Below, one piece after another: positions 1 through 8,722 of a stretch of DNA of 28,653 nucleotides. The DNA comes from Pseudoselenomonas ruminantium (GTDB lineage Bacteria > Bacillota > Negativicutes > Selenomonadales > Selenomonadaceae). Both the position numbers and the translations under genes were made by a program. The stretch is from the NCBI GenBank assembly GCA_002373045.1, contig DFHU01000039.1:1-28653 (forward strand), given 5' to 3'. The notes below the pieces were generated by a model, which ran no database searches, was not told the origin of the DNA, and was given only the letters and a program-made list of their open reading frames with translations. Each line of letters opens with the position of its first letter. The first letter of the stretch is position 1.

Positions 1-1396
1 GCGGAGCAATCAATTTTCCTGCACAGGCACCGGTTGCATTAGCCGCAGCAATCCAAATCTGCGTATTGAGCGGTGCACCGATGGCGATTGCCGCATCCAT
101 CTGTAGCTTGCCCAAAAGGATGCAAGTACTGGTAGCAGACCCGGTGATAAAGCCGCCCACCGAACCGATAAAGGCCGCAATGGCCGGATACATCAATCCT
201 GTAGCTGCTACGGTATTATCGGCAATGGTCGTGGTCATGCCGCTGTAGCCCATGACTTTCGCGGTGGCAATGATGCTGATAATGGTGATGAATGTTGGGC
301 GCAGGCTGGCCATCGTCTTGCGCAATACCGTCAACATATCCCCCAACGGCGTTCTTTTGATAAAACCGCTGACAAAGGTGGCAAAGAAAATCACCATGCC
401 GGGTGTCGCTATCCACTGGAATGTATAGGGTGCGCCCCCCTCACCTTTATAAATCAATATCGACGTACGAATCTGAGAAATTGAGTCGTAAATCGTCGGC
501 ACCAGTTTGCTGGTCAGGAGCAGCAGAATAAAAATCAGCACGAAGGGCAGCCAGGCCATAAATGCCTGGTGCTGTTTTACCTGCGGAGCATTATCCCGCT
601 GCAACACATAGGCAGAATTCTGTGGCGGGAAATATTTTACCGCACCGATAATCGCTCCCATCGTACAAAGTGCGCCGGCCACACCGGCAAGTTCAGGGCC
701 AAGGAAATAAGATACGCCCAATTGCGCCAGCACATAGCTGAGACCTGCCGCCATACATACGGGCAACATATCCTTGACAGCCTGCCAGCTGCCGCCCGCA
801 ATAGCCACCATCAGTAAGGGACAAAACAGCCCCAAAATGCTAATCTGCAAAGCCACATAGGTAGCCAGCTGCGCAGAATCCGTGCCCATAATCCCCGACA
901 GCGTCACGAGCGGAATACCGATAGAACCATACGCCGATGGCACAAAGTTTGCCACGAGACATACCGCTACCGCGCTGACAGGATTTATCCCCATTCCAGC
1001 TAGCATACTAGCGGGGATAGCCACAGCAGTACCAAAGCCCGCCATGCCTTCCAAAAAGCCGCCAAAACCAAAGGCAATCAGGAGGATGAGAACCCGATAA
1101 TCGCTGCTGACGGAGGTCAGCATGGCCTTGATAATCTCCATACCACCGGTATGAACCGACAGATGGTATGTGTAAATCGTAGCCGTAATAATCAACAGTA
1201 TCGGCCAGCAGGCAAGGGCAGTCCCTTCCAATACCGCACTGGCCATATAATCAACAGGCATCCCAAAATACAGCACACTGGCAATCAGGGACAGCAGCAG
1301 TGCCACAGGACAGGCTTTCCAGGCCGCCATTTTTAAACCGGATAGGGCTACAATCAGCCAGAGAATAGGGAGAATGGCAAAAAACAACAGTGTCAT
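1..1396 (-). CDS. lldP: L-lactate permease, LctP/LldP family (3' end outside window)
   Basis: Multi-pass inner-membrane carrier of the lactate permease family, predicted to import L-lactate (or glycolate) with protons. About 465 codons are visible and the gene runs off the window start, so the last few dozen residues are missing (family about 530-550 aa). The reading frame is open from the ATG at 1396; a GAGGTGG ribosome site lies about 7 bases upstream. The protein opens with a hydrophobic segment and contains the family's conserved Gly-rich stretch around residue 110 (GFGGFLEGMAGFG) and a second one near the visible end (AANATGACAGK), where the family has its AAN-x-GG-x-x-GK motif. The next gene upstream ends 80 bases away, so this could be read through from the envelope operon or have its own promoter; no convincing -35/-10 pair was found. 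Family call is confident; exact substrate is inferred. Confidence 0.9.
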   Translation of the reverse strand, partial: MTLLFFAILPILWLIVALSGLKMAAWKACPVALLLSLIASVLYFGMPVDYMASAVLEGTALACWPILLIITATIYTYHLSVHTGGMEIIKAMLTSVSSDYRVLILLIAFGFGGFLEGMAGFGTAVAIPASMLAGMGINPVSAVAVCLVANFVPSAYGSIGIPLVTLSGIMGTDSAQLATYVALQISILGLFCPLLMVAIAGGSWQAVKDMLPVCMAAGLSYVLAQLGVSYFLGPELAGVAGALCTMGAIIGAVKYFPPQNSAYVLQRDNAPQVKQHQAFMAWLPFVLIFILLLLTSKLVPTIYDSISQIRTSILIYKGEGGAPYTFQWIATPGMVIFFATFVSGFIKRTPLGDMLTVLRKTMASLRPTFITIISIIATAKVMGYSGMTTTIADNTVAATGLMYPAIAAFIGSVGGFITGSATSTCILLGKLQMDAAIAIGAPLNTQIWIAAANATGACAGKLIAP

Positions 1397-1476
1397 GATT
1401 CCCACCTCTTTGTTTATTTAATCAAATTACAATATCTATGTTTGGAAAATTCGTCATGCTGCCGGTGATTTCCTTT

Positions 1477-3501
1477 TTATTGTCCATCTTTCGCCAATAA
1501 AAGTTCAGGATGACGTACCATCCAGCCTGTGATTTCACAGTAAGCATCACGCTCATCAGCAAATCTTGTTTCATCACGTTTTATAGGCAGCATTTTCTCC
1601 GTTACCGCCAAGGATTGTGACAGCCCGTTCCGGTAATCGCCCAAAGTTTCCTGCGTCATCCAGCAGGTTGGTGTTACCACATGGTCTATTTTTTCCGTCA
1701 GGCTGGGGAAAAGCGTGCAATATTCATGCCCTTCCGGTGCAATAAGCTCAATGAGGGTTGGCAAGATATTCATATGCCCACCGATGACGTTCCCCGCCAG
1801 TGAACCTGCGGAAAGTTCCGGATGGTGGATAGCAAAAGTCGTAAGCAGCTGCTCCCGCAGCGAAGGTTCCCGACGCTCTATCAAACCATATTGATAAGGA
1901 ATCAGCCCCCCTGTATGGTCACCTGTGACTACAAACAAGCTGTCCGGAAAGGCTTTTTTCATGCGTTCCACAAATTGTATCAGACAACGATCCGCATACC
2001 AAGCAGCGGCCAGACGCCGCATCGTTCTTGCGTCTTTTTTTAGTGCCTGAGGAATCCCGGGCATAAGTTCATCGGCATTAAAACCATATTCCGCAAAAGG
2101 TAAATTCCACGGCCCATGATTAGATGTAGTATACAAAAGATGCAAAACTGGTGACGCATCTTTATCGGACTCGATAATCTCAGCCGCTTTATCCAGGAAT
2201 ATGTGATCATATACGCCCAACCAGGTTGCCGGAGCATCCTTGCCACAAAAATCCGGTCCCGCATGGCAGGCATCAAAGCCTGTCCCCGGTACAAAATGAT
2301 ACATGCTGCCGTGGTTCAGGCCGCCGCCATACCAAAACTCTGTGCGATACCCCAAGCGCCGCATTTCCAATGGCAACGAGCAGGCCACCGACTTATTCCA
2401 AAACAATTCCCGCTCATTAAGTTCCAGCCCGGCATCATAAATCCCCGTCAGCAGGCTGACCAAAGAAGGACGGCTGTTCATGCCCGCAGACAGAAAATTA
2501 TCAATCGCCACCGTATGGGGACTTTGACGAAATTCTTTGCTGGCATCCATCAAGTGCAAGTCTGCATATAAAGAGTCCAGCCCCGCCTGCGCATGACTTT
2601 CCCCCAACAAATAGAAAATATGACTTGGACGTTTGATTTTTGCACCCTTTGCCTTGCGCGTGAAACATTGCAAGGGATTTTCTTCGGACGAAAATTCCCT
2701 ATGCGTAACAACCTGCATGATTTGGGATGACGTTTTATCATCATGACTAAGAACTGACTCAACACTTTTCTTGCAAGCCATTTCAAATGCGACCAAATCA
2801 TCCATAACGGCTTTGGTAAAAAATACATCATTTTTCACCACATCCGGAACTTCATCCAGTTCCGGCTTATTACGATGATTCAATGTTCCGCCATAGCGAA
2901 GCCAGTAAAAAAACACGACGGCTAGAATAAATATCACTGTATTCAATAAGTATTGCAGCCAAGGCATGGATAGTTCCACATAATTCAGGTTGGGCAAAGA
3001 CAGCACCCATTCCGTAAGCAGACTGCTCACCCATAAATATGGCACATAACCGATCAGAATCAACACACCATAATTTTGCCGGAAAAAGATATCCAAGAGA
3101 TTTTTTTTGTCCGCATGACCGCCAAGTTTAATCATCTCATTGTAAGTATCATGAAAATGATAGTAAAATATCATTTTACCGAAAAAGGCGGTATAAATAG
3201 CGGCCAGATAAATGAGCAGGCCGATACGGCGTACATCATCCCCCCACGAATAATAAGCAGGTATAAACGCTGCGGGGAGAGACACCAATACCATGGAAAA
3301 CAAATACACATAGGCATTGAAATCCAGCCCCCACCAAAAACCATAGCGAAAACACGTCAGCCATTTGCGTATATGTCCCATGGGGTTCTTTTCCGGAGCA
3401 TATGTCAGTATAAACGCTAACCGAAACAGTGCACAAATAAACGGCGCAATCAGCATTAATTTAAAATCCTGCTGCAAGCCCGTAAAAAATAGCGAAAACA
3501 T
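1477..3501 (-). CDS. Membrane sulfatase-fold transferase (LTA synthase / phosphoethanolamine transferase-like)
   Basis: 674-residue protein with an N-terminal membrane region (about five hydrophobic segments, residues 12-200) and an alkaline-phosphatase/sulfatase-fold domain (about 292-600) expected outside the inner membrane. Metal and catalytic positions of the LTA-synthase/EptA group can be placed: LGES (Glu301), a nucleophile in N-S-R-P-S (Ser343), SNHGP (His462) and GDHTG (Asp528, His529). The nucleophile is Ser in an S-x-P-S context rather than the Thr usual in LtaS and EptA. A GTGAGGT ribosome site precedes the ATG, 20 bases after gmhB, so it is probably last in the LPS heptose operon. 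Its position suggests it adds a phospho-substituent (phosphoethanolamine or phosphoglycerol) to LPS core or another envelope glycan; that role is inference. No EptA-specific features were recognised. Confidence 0.75.
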   Translation of the reverse strand: MFSLFFTGLQQDFKLMLIAPFICALFRLAFILTYAPEKNPMGHIRKWLTCFRYGFWWGLDFNAYVYLFSMVLVSLPAAFIPAYYSWGDDVRRIGLLIYLAAIYTAFFGKMIFYYHFHDTYNEMIKLGGHADKKNLLDIFFRQNYGVLILIGYVPYLWVSSLLTEWVLSLPNLNYVELSMPWLQYLLNTVIFILAVVFFYWLRYGGTLNHRNKPELDEVPDVVKNDVFFTKAVMDDLVAFEMACKKSVESVLSHDDKTSSQIMQVVTHREFSSEENPLQCFTRKAKGAKIKRPSHIFYLLGESHAQAGLDSLYADLHLMDASKEFRQSPHTVAIDNFLSAGMNSRPSLVSLLTGIYDAGLELNERELFWNKSVACSLPLEMRRLGYRTEFWYGGGLNHGSMYHFVPGTGFDACHAGPDFCGKDAPATWLGVYDHIFLDKAAEIIESDKDASPVLHLLYTTSNHGPWNLPFAEYGFNADELMPGIPQALKKDARTMRRLAAAWYADRCLIQFVERMKKAFPDSLFVVTGDHTGGLIPYQYGLIERREPSLREQLLTTFAIHHPELSAGSLAGNVIGGHMNILPTLIELIAPEGHEYCTLFPSLTEKIDHVVTPTCWMTQETLGDYRNGLSQSLAVTEKMLPIKRDETRFADERDAYCEITGWMVRHPELLLAKDGQ

Positions 3502-3521
3502 ATCTTACCTCACACCATTAC

Positions 3522-4031
3522 CTAAATCATTTCGCATATGCAATTCAACAAATTGCCACCTGAAAACCTTATTCCCTGTACACCTGCTTTTTGCGCACAT
3601 TCCAAATCCCGCTCACTATCTCCCACAAGATAGGACTTTGAGCGGTCGATATTAAACCGCAGGCAGGCTTCATCCACCATGCCCGTATCCGGCTTACGAC
3701 AACTGCATATCTTGGTATAGGCAGGGATTTTACCTGTTGGATGATGCGGGCAGTAAAAGAGCGCATCTAAGTGCGCTCCAATTTTGGCCAGTTCTTTGTT
3801 CATCCAGTCATAGACTGCTTTTATATCTTCTTCAGGATAATATCCTCTGGCCACCCCGCTCTGGTTGGTGACAAGGATGGCCAGATAGCCTTTGTCATTG
3901 ACGTATTTAATGGCCTCTTTAGCCCCTTCTATCCAGATGAAGTCTTCAGGACGATGCAGGTAGGCTATGTCTACATTGAGTGTGCCATCACGGTCAAAAA
4001 AGACCGCTTTGTTTTTAGTCGTTGTAATCAA
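3522..4031 (-). CDS. gmhB: D-glycero-D-manno-heptose 1,7-bisphosphate 7-phosphatase
   Basis: HAD-superfamily phosphatase removing the 7-phosphate from heptose 1,7-bisphosphate, between the RfaE1 kinase and RfaE2 adenylyltransferase steps of ADP-heptose synthesis. Motif I FFDRDGTLN (Asp13 nucleophile, Asp15 acid/base), motif II VTNQSG, the Cys/His zinc-loop (CPHHP followed by CSCRKP) and motif IV VGDSERDLE are all present, which is the GmhB pattern. Start choice: an in-frame GTG at 4040 lies inside the AAAGGTGG ribosome site, so the TTG at 4031, five bases after that site, is preferred (protein begins MITTTKNKAVFF, 169 aa). Either way it overlaps the end of hldD, pointing to translational coupling. 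Cytoplasmic. Confidence 0.92.
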   Translation of the reverse strand: MITTTKNKAVFFDRDGTLNVDIAYLHRPEDFIWIEGAKEAIKYVNDKGYLAILVTNQSGVARGYYPEEDIKAVYDWMNKELAKIGAHLDALFYCPHHPTGKIPAYTKICSCRKPDTGMVDEACLRFNIDRSKSYLVGDSERDLECAQKAGVQGIRFSGGNLLNCICEMI

Positions 4032-5001
4032 AATAACCACCTTTGTCGAGGAAATCTACGTATTCCTTGACCGCATCTTTCATCTCGTGGAAACCTTCGT
4101 TATAGCCGGCTGCCAGAAGATTCGTGGTATCGGCTTCGGTGAAGTTCTGGTATTTACCCTTGAGCACTTCAGGGAATTCTCGGTAGGCGATTTCACCCTT
4201 GCCCAAAGCTTCAATTACGGCTTCGGCTACTTCATTGTAAGTATGCGCATGGCCAGTACCGCAGTTGTAGATACCGCTCCTGCCCTTGTTTTTCCAGAAC
4301 CACAGGTTCACATTGACTACGTCCTTGACATAGACAAAATCGCGGCGCTGCTCACCATCTTTGACCGGCTGGCCGTTAATCTCACCCCAGCCTTGGAACA
4401 GACGCGCCTTGCCCGTTTCGTTGACCTGATTGTAAAGCTGGTAGAAAATAGACGCCATCTTGCCCTTATGATGTTCCTGCGGGCCATAGACGTTGAAGTA
4501 TTTAAGACCAACAATCTGGCTGTGCGCCTCGGGCATCACCTGACGTACATAACGGTCAAAGGCTAGCTTGGAGAACGCATAGGGATTCAGCGCATCTTCG
4601 CACTCATCCCCTTCCCGGAAGCCGTTTTTGCCACTGCCATAGGTGGATGCCGAAGACGCATAAAGGAACGGGATGCGATGCTGCAGGCAGAAGTGCAGTA
4701 CAGACTTGGAGTATTCGTAGTTTACCCGCATCATGAAGTTAACATCATATTCCATGGTATCGGAGCAGGCACCTTCATGGAACACGGCATCAATGTCCGT
4801 ACCATCAAAGTCGCCGTTTTCAATGCTCTGCAGGAAATCGTCCTTATGCTGATAATCGATAAATTTCAAGCCCCGCAGGTTCTTGTAGTTCTGACCGTCT
4901 TTCAGGTCATCCACCACCAGAATATCCGTGCGGCCACGGCGGTTAAGTTCCTTTACGAGGTTGCTGCCGATAAAGCCGGCACCACCAGTAACAATAATCA
5001 T
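4015..5001 (-). CDS. hldD: ADP-L-glycero-D-manno-heptose 6-epimerase
   Basis: Extended short-chain dehydrogenase that epimerises ADP-D-glycero-D-manno-heptose to the L-glycero form, the last step before heptosyltransfer to LPS core. 328 aa, normal length. N-terminal NAD(P)-binding motif GGAGFIG at residues 6-12, ASSASTYG (Ser116-119 region), and catalytic YAFSK with Tyr141 and Lys145, matching the HldD spacing. The ATG has a GGGAGG site seven bases upstream. Its 3' end overlaps gmhB by 17 bases and its start follows rfaE1 by 17 bases, so all belong to one transcript. Confidence 0.95.
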   Translation of the reverse strand: MIIVTGGAGFIGSNLVKELNRRGRTDILVVDDLKDGQNYKNLRGLKFIDYQHKDDFLQSIENGDFDGTDIDAVFHEGACSDTMEYDVNFMMRVNYEYSKSVLHFCLQHRIPFLYASSASTYGSGKNGFREGDECEDALNPYAFSKLAFDRYVRQVMPEAHSQIVGLKYFNVYGPQEHHKGKMASIFYQLYNQVNETGKARLFQGWGEINGQPVKDGEQRRDFVYVKDVVNVNLWFWKNKGRSGIYNCGTGHAHTYNEVAEAVIEALGKGEIAYREFPEVLKGKYQNFTEADTTNLLAAGYNEGFHEMKDAVKEYVDFLDKGGYFDYND

Positions 5002-5018
5002 GAATAATCCTCCCTTTT

Positions 5019-5996
5019 TTATCTTAATACTTCTAAAAGTTCTTCTTTGCTTACTGCGTAGGTGCCCAGTTTTGCCACAACTACGCTGGCGGCCATATTG
5101 GCCATATAGGCACTCACTTCCGGGGCAAGGCCACCGGCCAGGCCCAAAGCGAATACACCGATTACCGTATCACCGGCACCGGACACATCGAAAACTTCCT
5201 GTGCCTTGGTCGGAATATGATAGGCACTGTCTTTCGTGACCAGCGACATGCCAAATTCCGAACGGGTAGCCAACACCTGTTTGATGCCGAACTTGCCCAT
5301 CACATAACGGGCGGCTTTTTCGATAGCCTCGTCCTGATTTTTGATTTTTTCCGGCAGTACGGCACTGAGTTCCTTGAAGTTCGGCGTGATGTAATCTGCG
5401 CCGCGGTATTTGCCCCAGGCCGTGCCTTTCGGGTCAACCAGTACCGGAATACCATGGGCATTGGCTGCCTTGATAATCTGCTGACAGGTTTCCTCGGTGC
5501 AAGCGCCTTTGCCATAATCGGAGATAATCACCGCATCTACGCCTTCATTCAGGCTTGCCGCCACAAAGTTCTGCAGACGGTCAGCATAAGGCCCCGTCAT
5601 TTCCTCTGCTTCTTCAAAATCCAGACGAATCATCTGCTGATGACCGCCAATCACCCGCAATTTCGTGGTTGTTGGTCTATTGGTGGTAATAAGTCCCTTA
5701 AAATCAATGCCACGGGCCGTCAGTTTGTCCGTAAGGCTCTGACAGTGATAATCCTCACCTACATAGCCAGCCAGGCCAATCTGACATTCCAAACGGGCAA
5801 GGTTATGCGCCACATTGGCCGCCCCGCCCAAAGTCTCCTTTTGGTCGGTCACACGGGTAACCGGCACAGGAGCTTCGGGGGAAATGCGCGTCACTTCCCC
5901 ATAGTAGTACTTGTCCAGCATTACATCGCCAACCACAAGCACATGGCATTTTGAAGCCGGGCCGGCAATAAAATCATACATTATCTGTTTATCCAT
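5019..5996 (-). CDS. rfaE1: D-glycero-beta-D-manno-heptose-7-phosphate kinase (stand-alone RfaE domain I)
   Basis: PfkB/ribokinase-family kinase making heptose 1,7-bisphosphate. It matches the kinase half of HldE closely: VVGDVMLDKYYYG (21-33), TRISPEAPVPV (36-46), GGAANVAHN (57-65), TKLRVIGGHQQMIRLDFEE (111-129), DPKGTAWGKYRGADYITPN (188-206) and the ATP/anion-hole motif VSGAGDT with catalytic Asp276. The adenylyltransferase half is a separate gene in this operon (8250-8711), so the enzyme is split as in many non-enterobacterial species. 325 aa. AAAGGAG lies about 11 bases before the ATG, overlapping the end of the preceding GT9 gene. A divergent paralogue occurs at 8723-9709; this copy is the better match to heptose kinases. 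Confidence 0.92.
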   Translation of the reverse strand: MDKQIMYDFIAGPASKCHVLVVGDVMLDKYYYGEVTRISPEAPVPVTRVTDQKETLGGAANVAHNLARLECQIGLAGYVGEDYHCQSLTDKLTARGIDFKGLITTNRPTTTKLRVIGGHQQMIRLDFEEAEEMTGPYADRLQNFVAASLNEGVDAVIISDYGKGACTEETCQQIIKAANAHGIPVLVDPKGTAWGKYRGADYITPNFKELSAVLPEKIKNQDEAIEKAARYVMGKFGIKQVLATRSEFGMSLVTKDSAYHIPTKAQEVFDVSGAGDTVIGVFALGLAGGLAPEVSAYMANMAASVVVAKLGTYAVSKEELLEVLR

Positions 5997-5999
5997 CTG

Positions 6000-7178
6000 T
6001 TAAAATTCTCCTTTGGACAAGTCAATAACGCGACATTGATAATCCCCCTTATGGGGTGACAGTTCATAAGCAGGTCGGCCTTGGAATTTGTCCAGCAGTT
6101 CTTCTGCAAAATGCATAACCGCCGCCACGGGAATATTATTCATACAAGCCAGCTTTTCTGTGCCGGCCCGTGGGCATTGATGAATACCGCAGGGATGACA
6201 TTTTTCCGGCGATTTCAGCAAAACAGAACGCCCATCATAAGGGTAAAAACCCGGCACAGGCGAAGCGCCGAACATCGTAATCACCGGCAGGTTCATGGCA
6301 ACGCCGATATGCATGGGGCCGGAATCTGTGGTGAGAAACAGACAACATTTGCGCAAAAGTCCTGCGAGCACCGCCAGACTGACCTTGCCGGTAAAGATAT
6401 GCAAAGCCTCGCTGTCCTTATGCTGCATCTGACTGATGCATTTCTGCACAATATCCAAATCCATCGGGCCACCAAAAAACGCTATCTTATAGCCCTTTTC
6501 GAGCAATTTATCAGCACACTTGGCAAAGTAGCTGTCCGGCCAGCGTTTGGTTTCCCAGCTGGCGCCAATATTAAAGGCAATCACTTTGTCTTCCACAGCA
6601 AAATGTTCCTGCCAAAGATTATTTGCTTTTTTCTGATTTTCCTCGCTTAAAACCATTTCCAGGCCGCCATCATCCGGCTCAATGCCGAGTGTCTGCCGCA
6701 GGACATTGAGATGGGCATGCACCTGATGTTCCCAACCCGGCACATAATGATGTGGCGGAAAAACACCGCCCGGCCCCCAGCCAATATGATGGGCAATCGA
6801 AGGATTCTGCATGGTCTTATCGAAAAACAGCGAAAATAACGGCTTACTGTAACCCGCAATGTATTTTGCACCGCTAAAAGCCGCTACTGCTGAGGCACGT
6901 TCATTGCGGTGCAGGTTAATGACCAAATCAAATTTCAGCGCCCGCACCTTGTGAATAAACTGCCAAAGTTTGGCCAGGCCCTTATCGGCTCCTTTTTTGT
7001 CCATAAAAAGGCAGGCATCCAAATGGGGATTTTCCTCCACCAATTCCCGCCAGCGGGTATCAGCCAAAAGTGTCAGTCGGGCCTGCGGATAGGCCTTGCG
7101 CAAGGCACCCAAAGCCGGCGTTGTCAGCATTAGGTCACCAATTTGCATGAGATTTATGACCAGTATATTTTGATACAC
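6000..7178 (-). CDS. Glycosyltransferase family 9 (heptosyltransferase II/III-like)
   Basis: GT-B fold ADP-heptose:LPS heptosyltransferase family protein acting on the cytoplasmic face of the inner membrane. N-terminus YQNILVINLMQIGDLMLTTPAL is the GT9 signature; the C-terminal nucleotide-sugar site is seen in TTDSGPMHIGVAMNLP and TMFGASPVPGFYPY. A Cys-rich stretch (KCHPCGIHQCP) near the end is common in GT9 proteins. An upstream in-frame TTG (7196) would overlap waaC by 17 bases, but the AGGAG site lies about 10 bases before the GTG at 7178, directly after the waaC stop, and GTG gives the usual short N-terminus (392 aa). Whether it adds the second core heptose (WaaF) or a later one (WaaQ) cannot be told from sequence alone. 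Confidence 0.85.
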   Translation of the reverse strand: MYQNILVINLMQIGDLMLTTPALGALRKAYPQARLTLLADTRWRELVEENPHLDACLFMDKKGADKGLAKLWQFIHKVRALKFDLVINLHRNERASAVAAFSGAKYIAGYSKPLFSLFFDKTMQNPSIAHHIGWGPGGVFPPHHYVPGWEHQVHAHLNVLRQTLGIEPDDGGLEMVLSEENQKKANNLWQEHFAVEDKVIAFNIGASWETKRWPDSYFAKCADKLLEKGYKIAFFGGPMDLDIVQKCISQMQHKDSEALHIFTGKVSLAVLAGLLRKCCLFLTTDSGPMHIGVAMNLPVITMFGASPVPGFYPYDGRSVLLKSPEKCHPCGIHQCPRAGTEKLACMNNIPVAAVMHFAEELLDKFQGRPAYELSPHKGDYQCRVIDLSKGEF

Positions 7179-7179
7179 G

Positions 7180-8196
7180 TCAGCAAAGCTCCTCAATTTT
7201 TTTCCATACCTGCTCTACGGTAATGTTTTGCAAGCAATCGATATTTTTCGGGCAAGCCCGCTTCCAGCAATAACGACAAGAACGGTCAACTTCGATAGCG
7301 TTCTCCATCTGTCCATAAGGGCCATTGCGGTTGGCATCGGTTGGCCCCATAAGCATAATGGTTTTCGTGCCCATACCTGCAGACAGATGCACAGGACCGG
7401 TATCGCCGCCCACGGTCAGGCGGGCGTTTTGCAGAATATAGGTGAGCTGCTTAAAATTCGTCCGCCCCGCCAGATTCAGCGGTGGGATATCGCTATAGGA
7501 GCAAATCTCTGCTGCCCGCTGTTCATCGACCAAGCCGCCGCCGACCAGCACGGGAATAAATTTGCGGTCATAGAGCTTATCCGCAAGACGGGCAAAACTT
7601 TCCGCCGGCCAGCGTTTATTGGGCCAGTTGGCACCAATGGCCAGTACCACATAGGGATTGACCATATTGGCACCAGCCTGGGCAAAAATCCTTTGGGCAA
7701 GGTCCGCCTCCCGCTCCGGTACCTCCAAGGTAAAACGAACTTCGTTTACCGGGCAGCCTAACGCCCGCGCCACATCCAGATAGCGCTCGACAATATGCCC
7801 ATGCGCATTAGGGCCAATTACCGGCTTGGAGATTTTATCGCTAAGCTCCCGCATATTACACATGCCCAATTTCACCGGCGCCTGCCCCAAGCGGGCAATG
7901 GCAGCCGATTTAAAAAGCCCCTGCAAATCGAGCACTGCGTCATAACGGCGCTGGCGGATTTTGCGTTTCAGCGGGCCATATTCATGTAAAAAGCCCCCCA
8001 GGGACTTGAATTTCTTCTTCTCAAAAAGGATAACCTCGTCAATATAAGGACACATATTGACCAGGTCAAAAGCAGGTGGTTCCACCACCCAGGTGATATG
8101 ACAATCGGGATATGCTTCCTTTAGTGCATAGGCCACAGGTAGCGCGTGGATTACATCGCCAATGGCGCTTAATTTGACTATAAGGTAATTCTTCAT
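7180..8196 (-). CDS. waaC: Lipopolysaccharide heptosyltransferase I-like (GT9)
   Basis: GT9 transferase, 338 aa, predicted to move the first L-glycero-D-manno-heptose from ADP-heptose to Kdo-lipid A. Begins MKNYLIVKLSAIGDVIHALPVAYALK, the WaaC-type N-terminus; the acceptor-side region has DLQGLFKSAAIARLG (around 110-125), and the ADP-heptose site shows GGDTGPVHLSAGMGTKTIMLMGPTDANRNGPYG. A Cys-rich segment (CRYCWKRACP) follows. ATG with GAGGT four bases upstream; 53 bases separate it from rfaE2 and its stop lies one base before the start of the next GT9 gene. WaaC rather than WaaF is a judgement from the N-terminal and DLQGL regions. Confidence 0.78.
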   Translation of the reverse strand: MKNYLIVKLSAIGDVIHALPVAYALKEAYPDCHITWVVEPPAFDLVNMCPYIDEVILFEKKKFKSLGGFLHEYGPLKRKIRQRRYDAVLDLQGLFKSAAIARLGQAPVKLGMCNMRELSDKISKPVIGPNAHGHIVERYLDVARALGCPVNEVRFTLEVPEREADLAQRIFAQAGANMVNPYVVLAIGANWPNKRWPAESFARLADKLYDRKFIPVLVGGGLVDEQRAAEICSYSDIPPLNLAGRTNFKQLTYILQNARLTVGGDTGPVHLSAGMGTKTIMLMGPTDANRNGPYGQMENAIEVDRSCRYCWKRACPKNIDCLQNITVEQVWKKIEELC

Positions 8197-8249
8197 TACA
8201 ACCTCATCCGCCTCACTATGTTCGGCACCTTCCCCATAGGAAAGGCTAT

Positions 8250-8711
8250 TTACTTCTTGATTTTGTTGATGATGTTCGTGGTCGAACGGCCCTCTACCAT
8301 ATCGATAAAGGCCACCTTGCCGCCATAACTTTGTACGATTTTGGCTTCAGGCAGGGTATCCAGCGTATAATCGCCGCCTTTAACATAGACATCGGGCTTG
8401 ACTTCAGCGATAACGGTTTCAGCAGTCTGCTCACCGAACAACACTACATAGTCTACAGCCTTCAATGCACCTACCACTTTAGCTCTGTCCAGTTCACTAT
8501 TGATGGGACGTTCGGGGCCTTTCAGCCGGCGTACCGATTCATCCGTATTGAGGCCTAAGACCAATACATCCCCCTGTGCTTTGGCTGCCTCCAGATAGGT
8601 CACATGACCGGCATGCAGGATATCAAAGCAGCCATTGGTGAAGACCACTTTTTGTCCGCCCTGACGGAGTATTTCACAAAATTTGGCTATATCTTTACGT
8701 GCAACTAGCAT
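8250..8711 (-). CDS. rfaE2: D-glycero-beta-D-manno-heptose 1-phosphate adenylyltransferase
   Basis: Cytidylyltransferase-fold enzyme joining ATP and heptose 1-phosphate to give ADP-heptose and pyrophosphate. 153 aa, the size of a stand-alone HldE C-terminal domain. Motifs: FTNGCFDILHAGHVTYL with the H33-x-G-H36 nucleotide site, GLNTDESVRRLKGPERPI, VKPDVYVKGGDYT, and the C-terminal EGRSTTNIINKI corresponding to the ISSSxI/STT region. AAAGGAG sits about seven bases before the ATG. Located between the kinase paralogue and waaC in the LPS operon. Confidence 0.94.
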   Translation of the reverse strand: MLVARKDIAKFCEILRQGGQKVVFTNGCFDILHAGHVTYLEAAKAQGDVLVLGLNTDESVRRLKGPERPINSELDRAKVVGALKAVDYVVLFGEQTAETVIAEVKPDVYVKGGDYTLDTLPEAKIVQSYGGKVAFIDMVEGRSTTNIINKIKK

Positions 8712-8722
8712 CCTTTTCTCCT

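Noticed and set aside
1397..1476. Promoter or terminator between the sulfatase-fold gene and lldP
   Set aside because: Only a weak GGAAAT/ATTTTCC pairing and no good -35/-10 pair were seen; insufficient to call.
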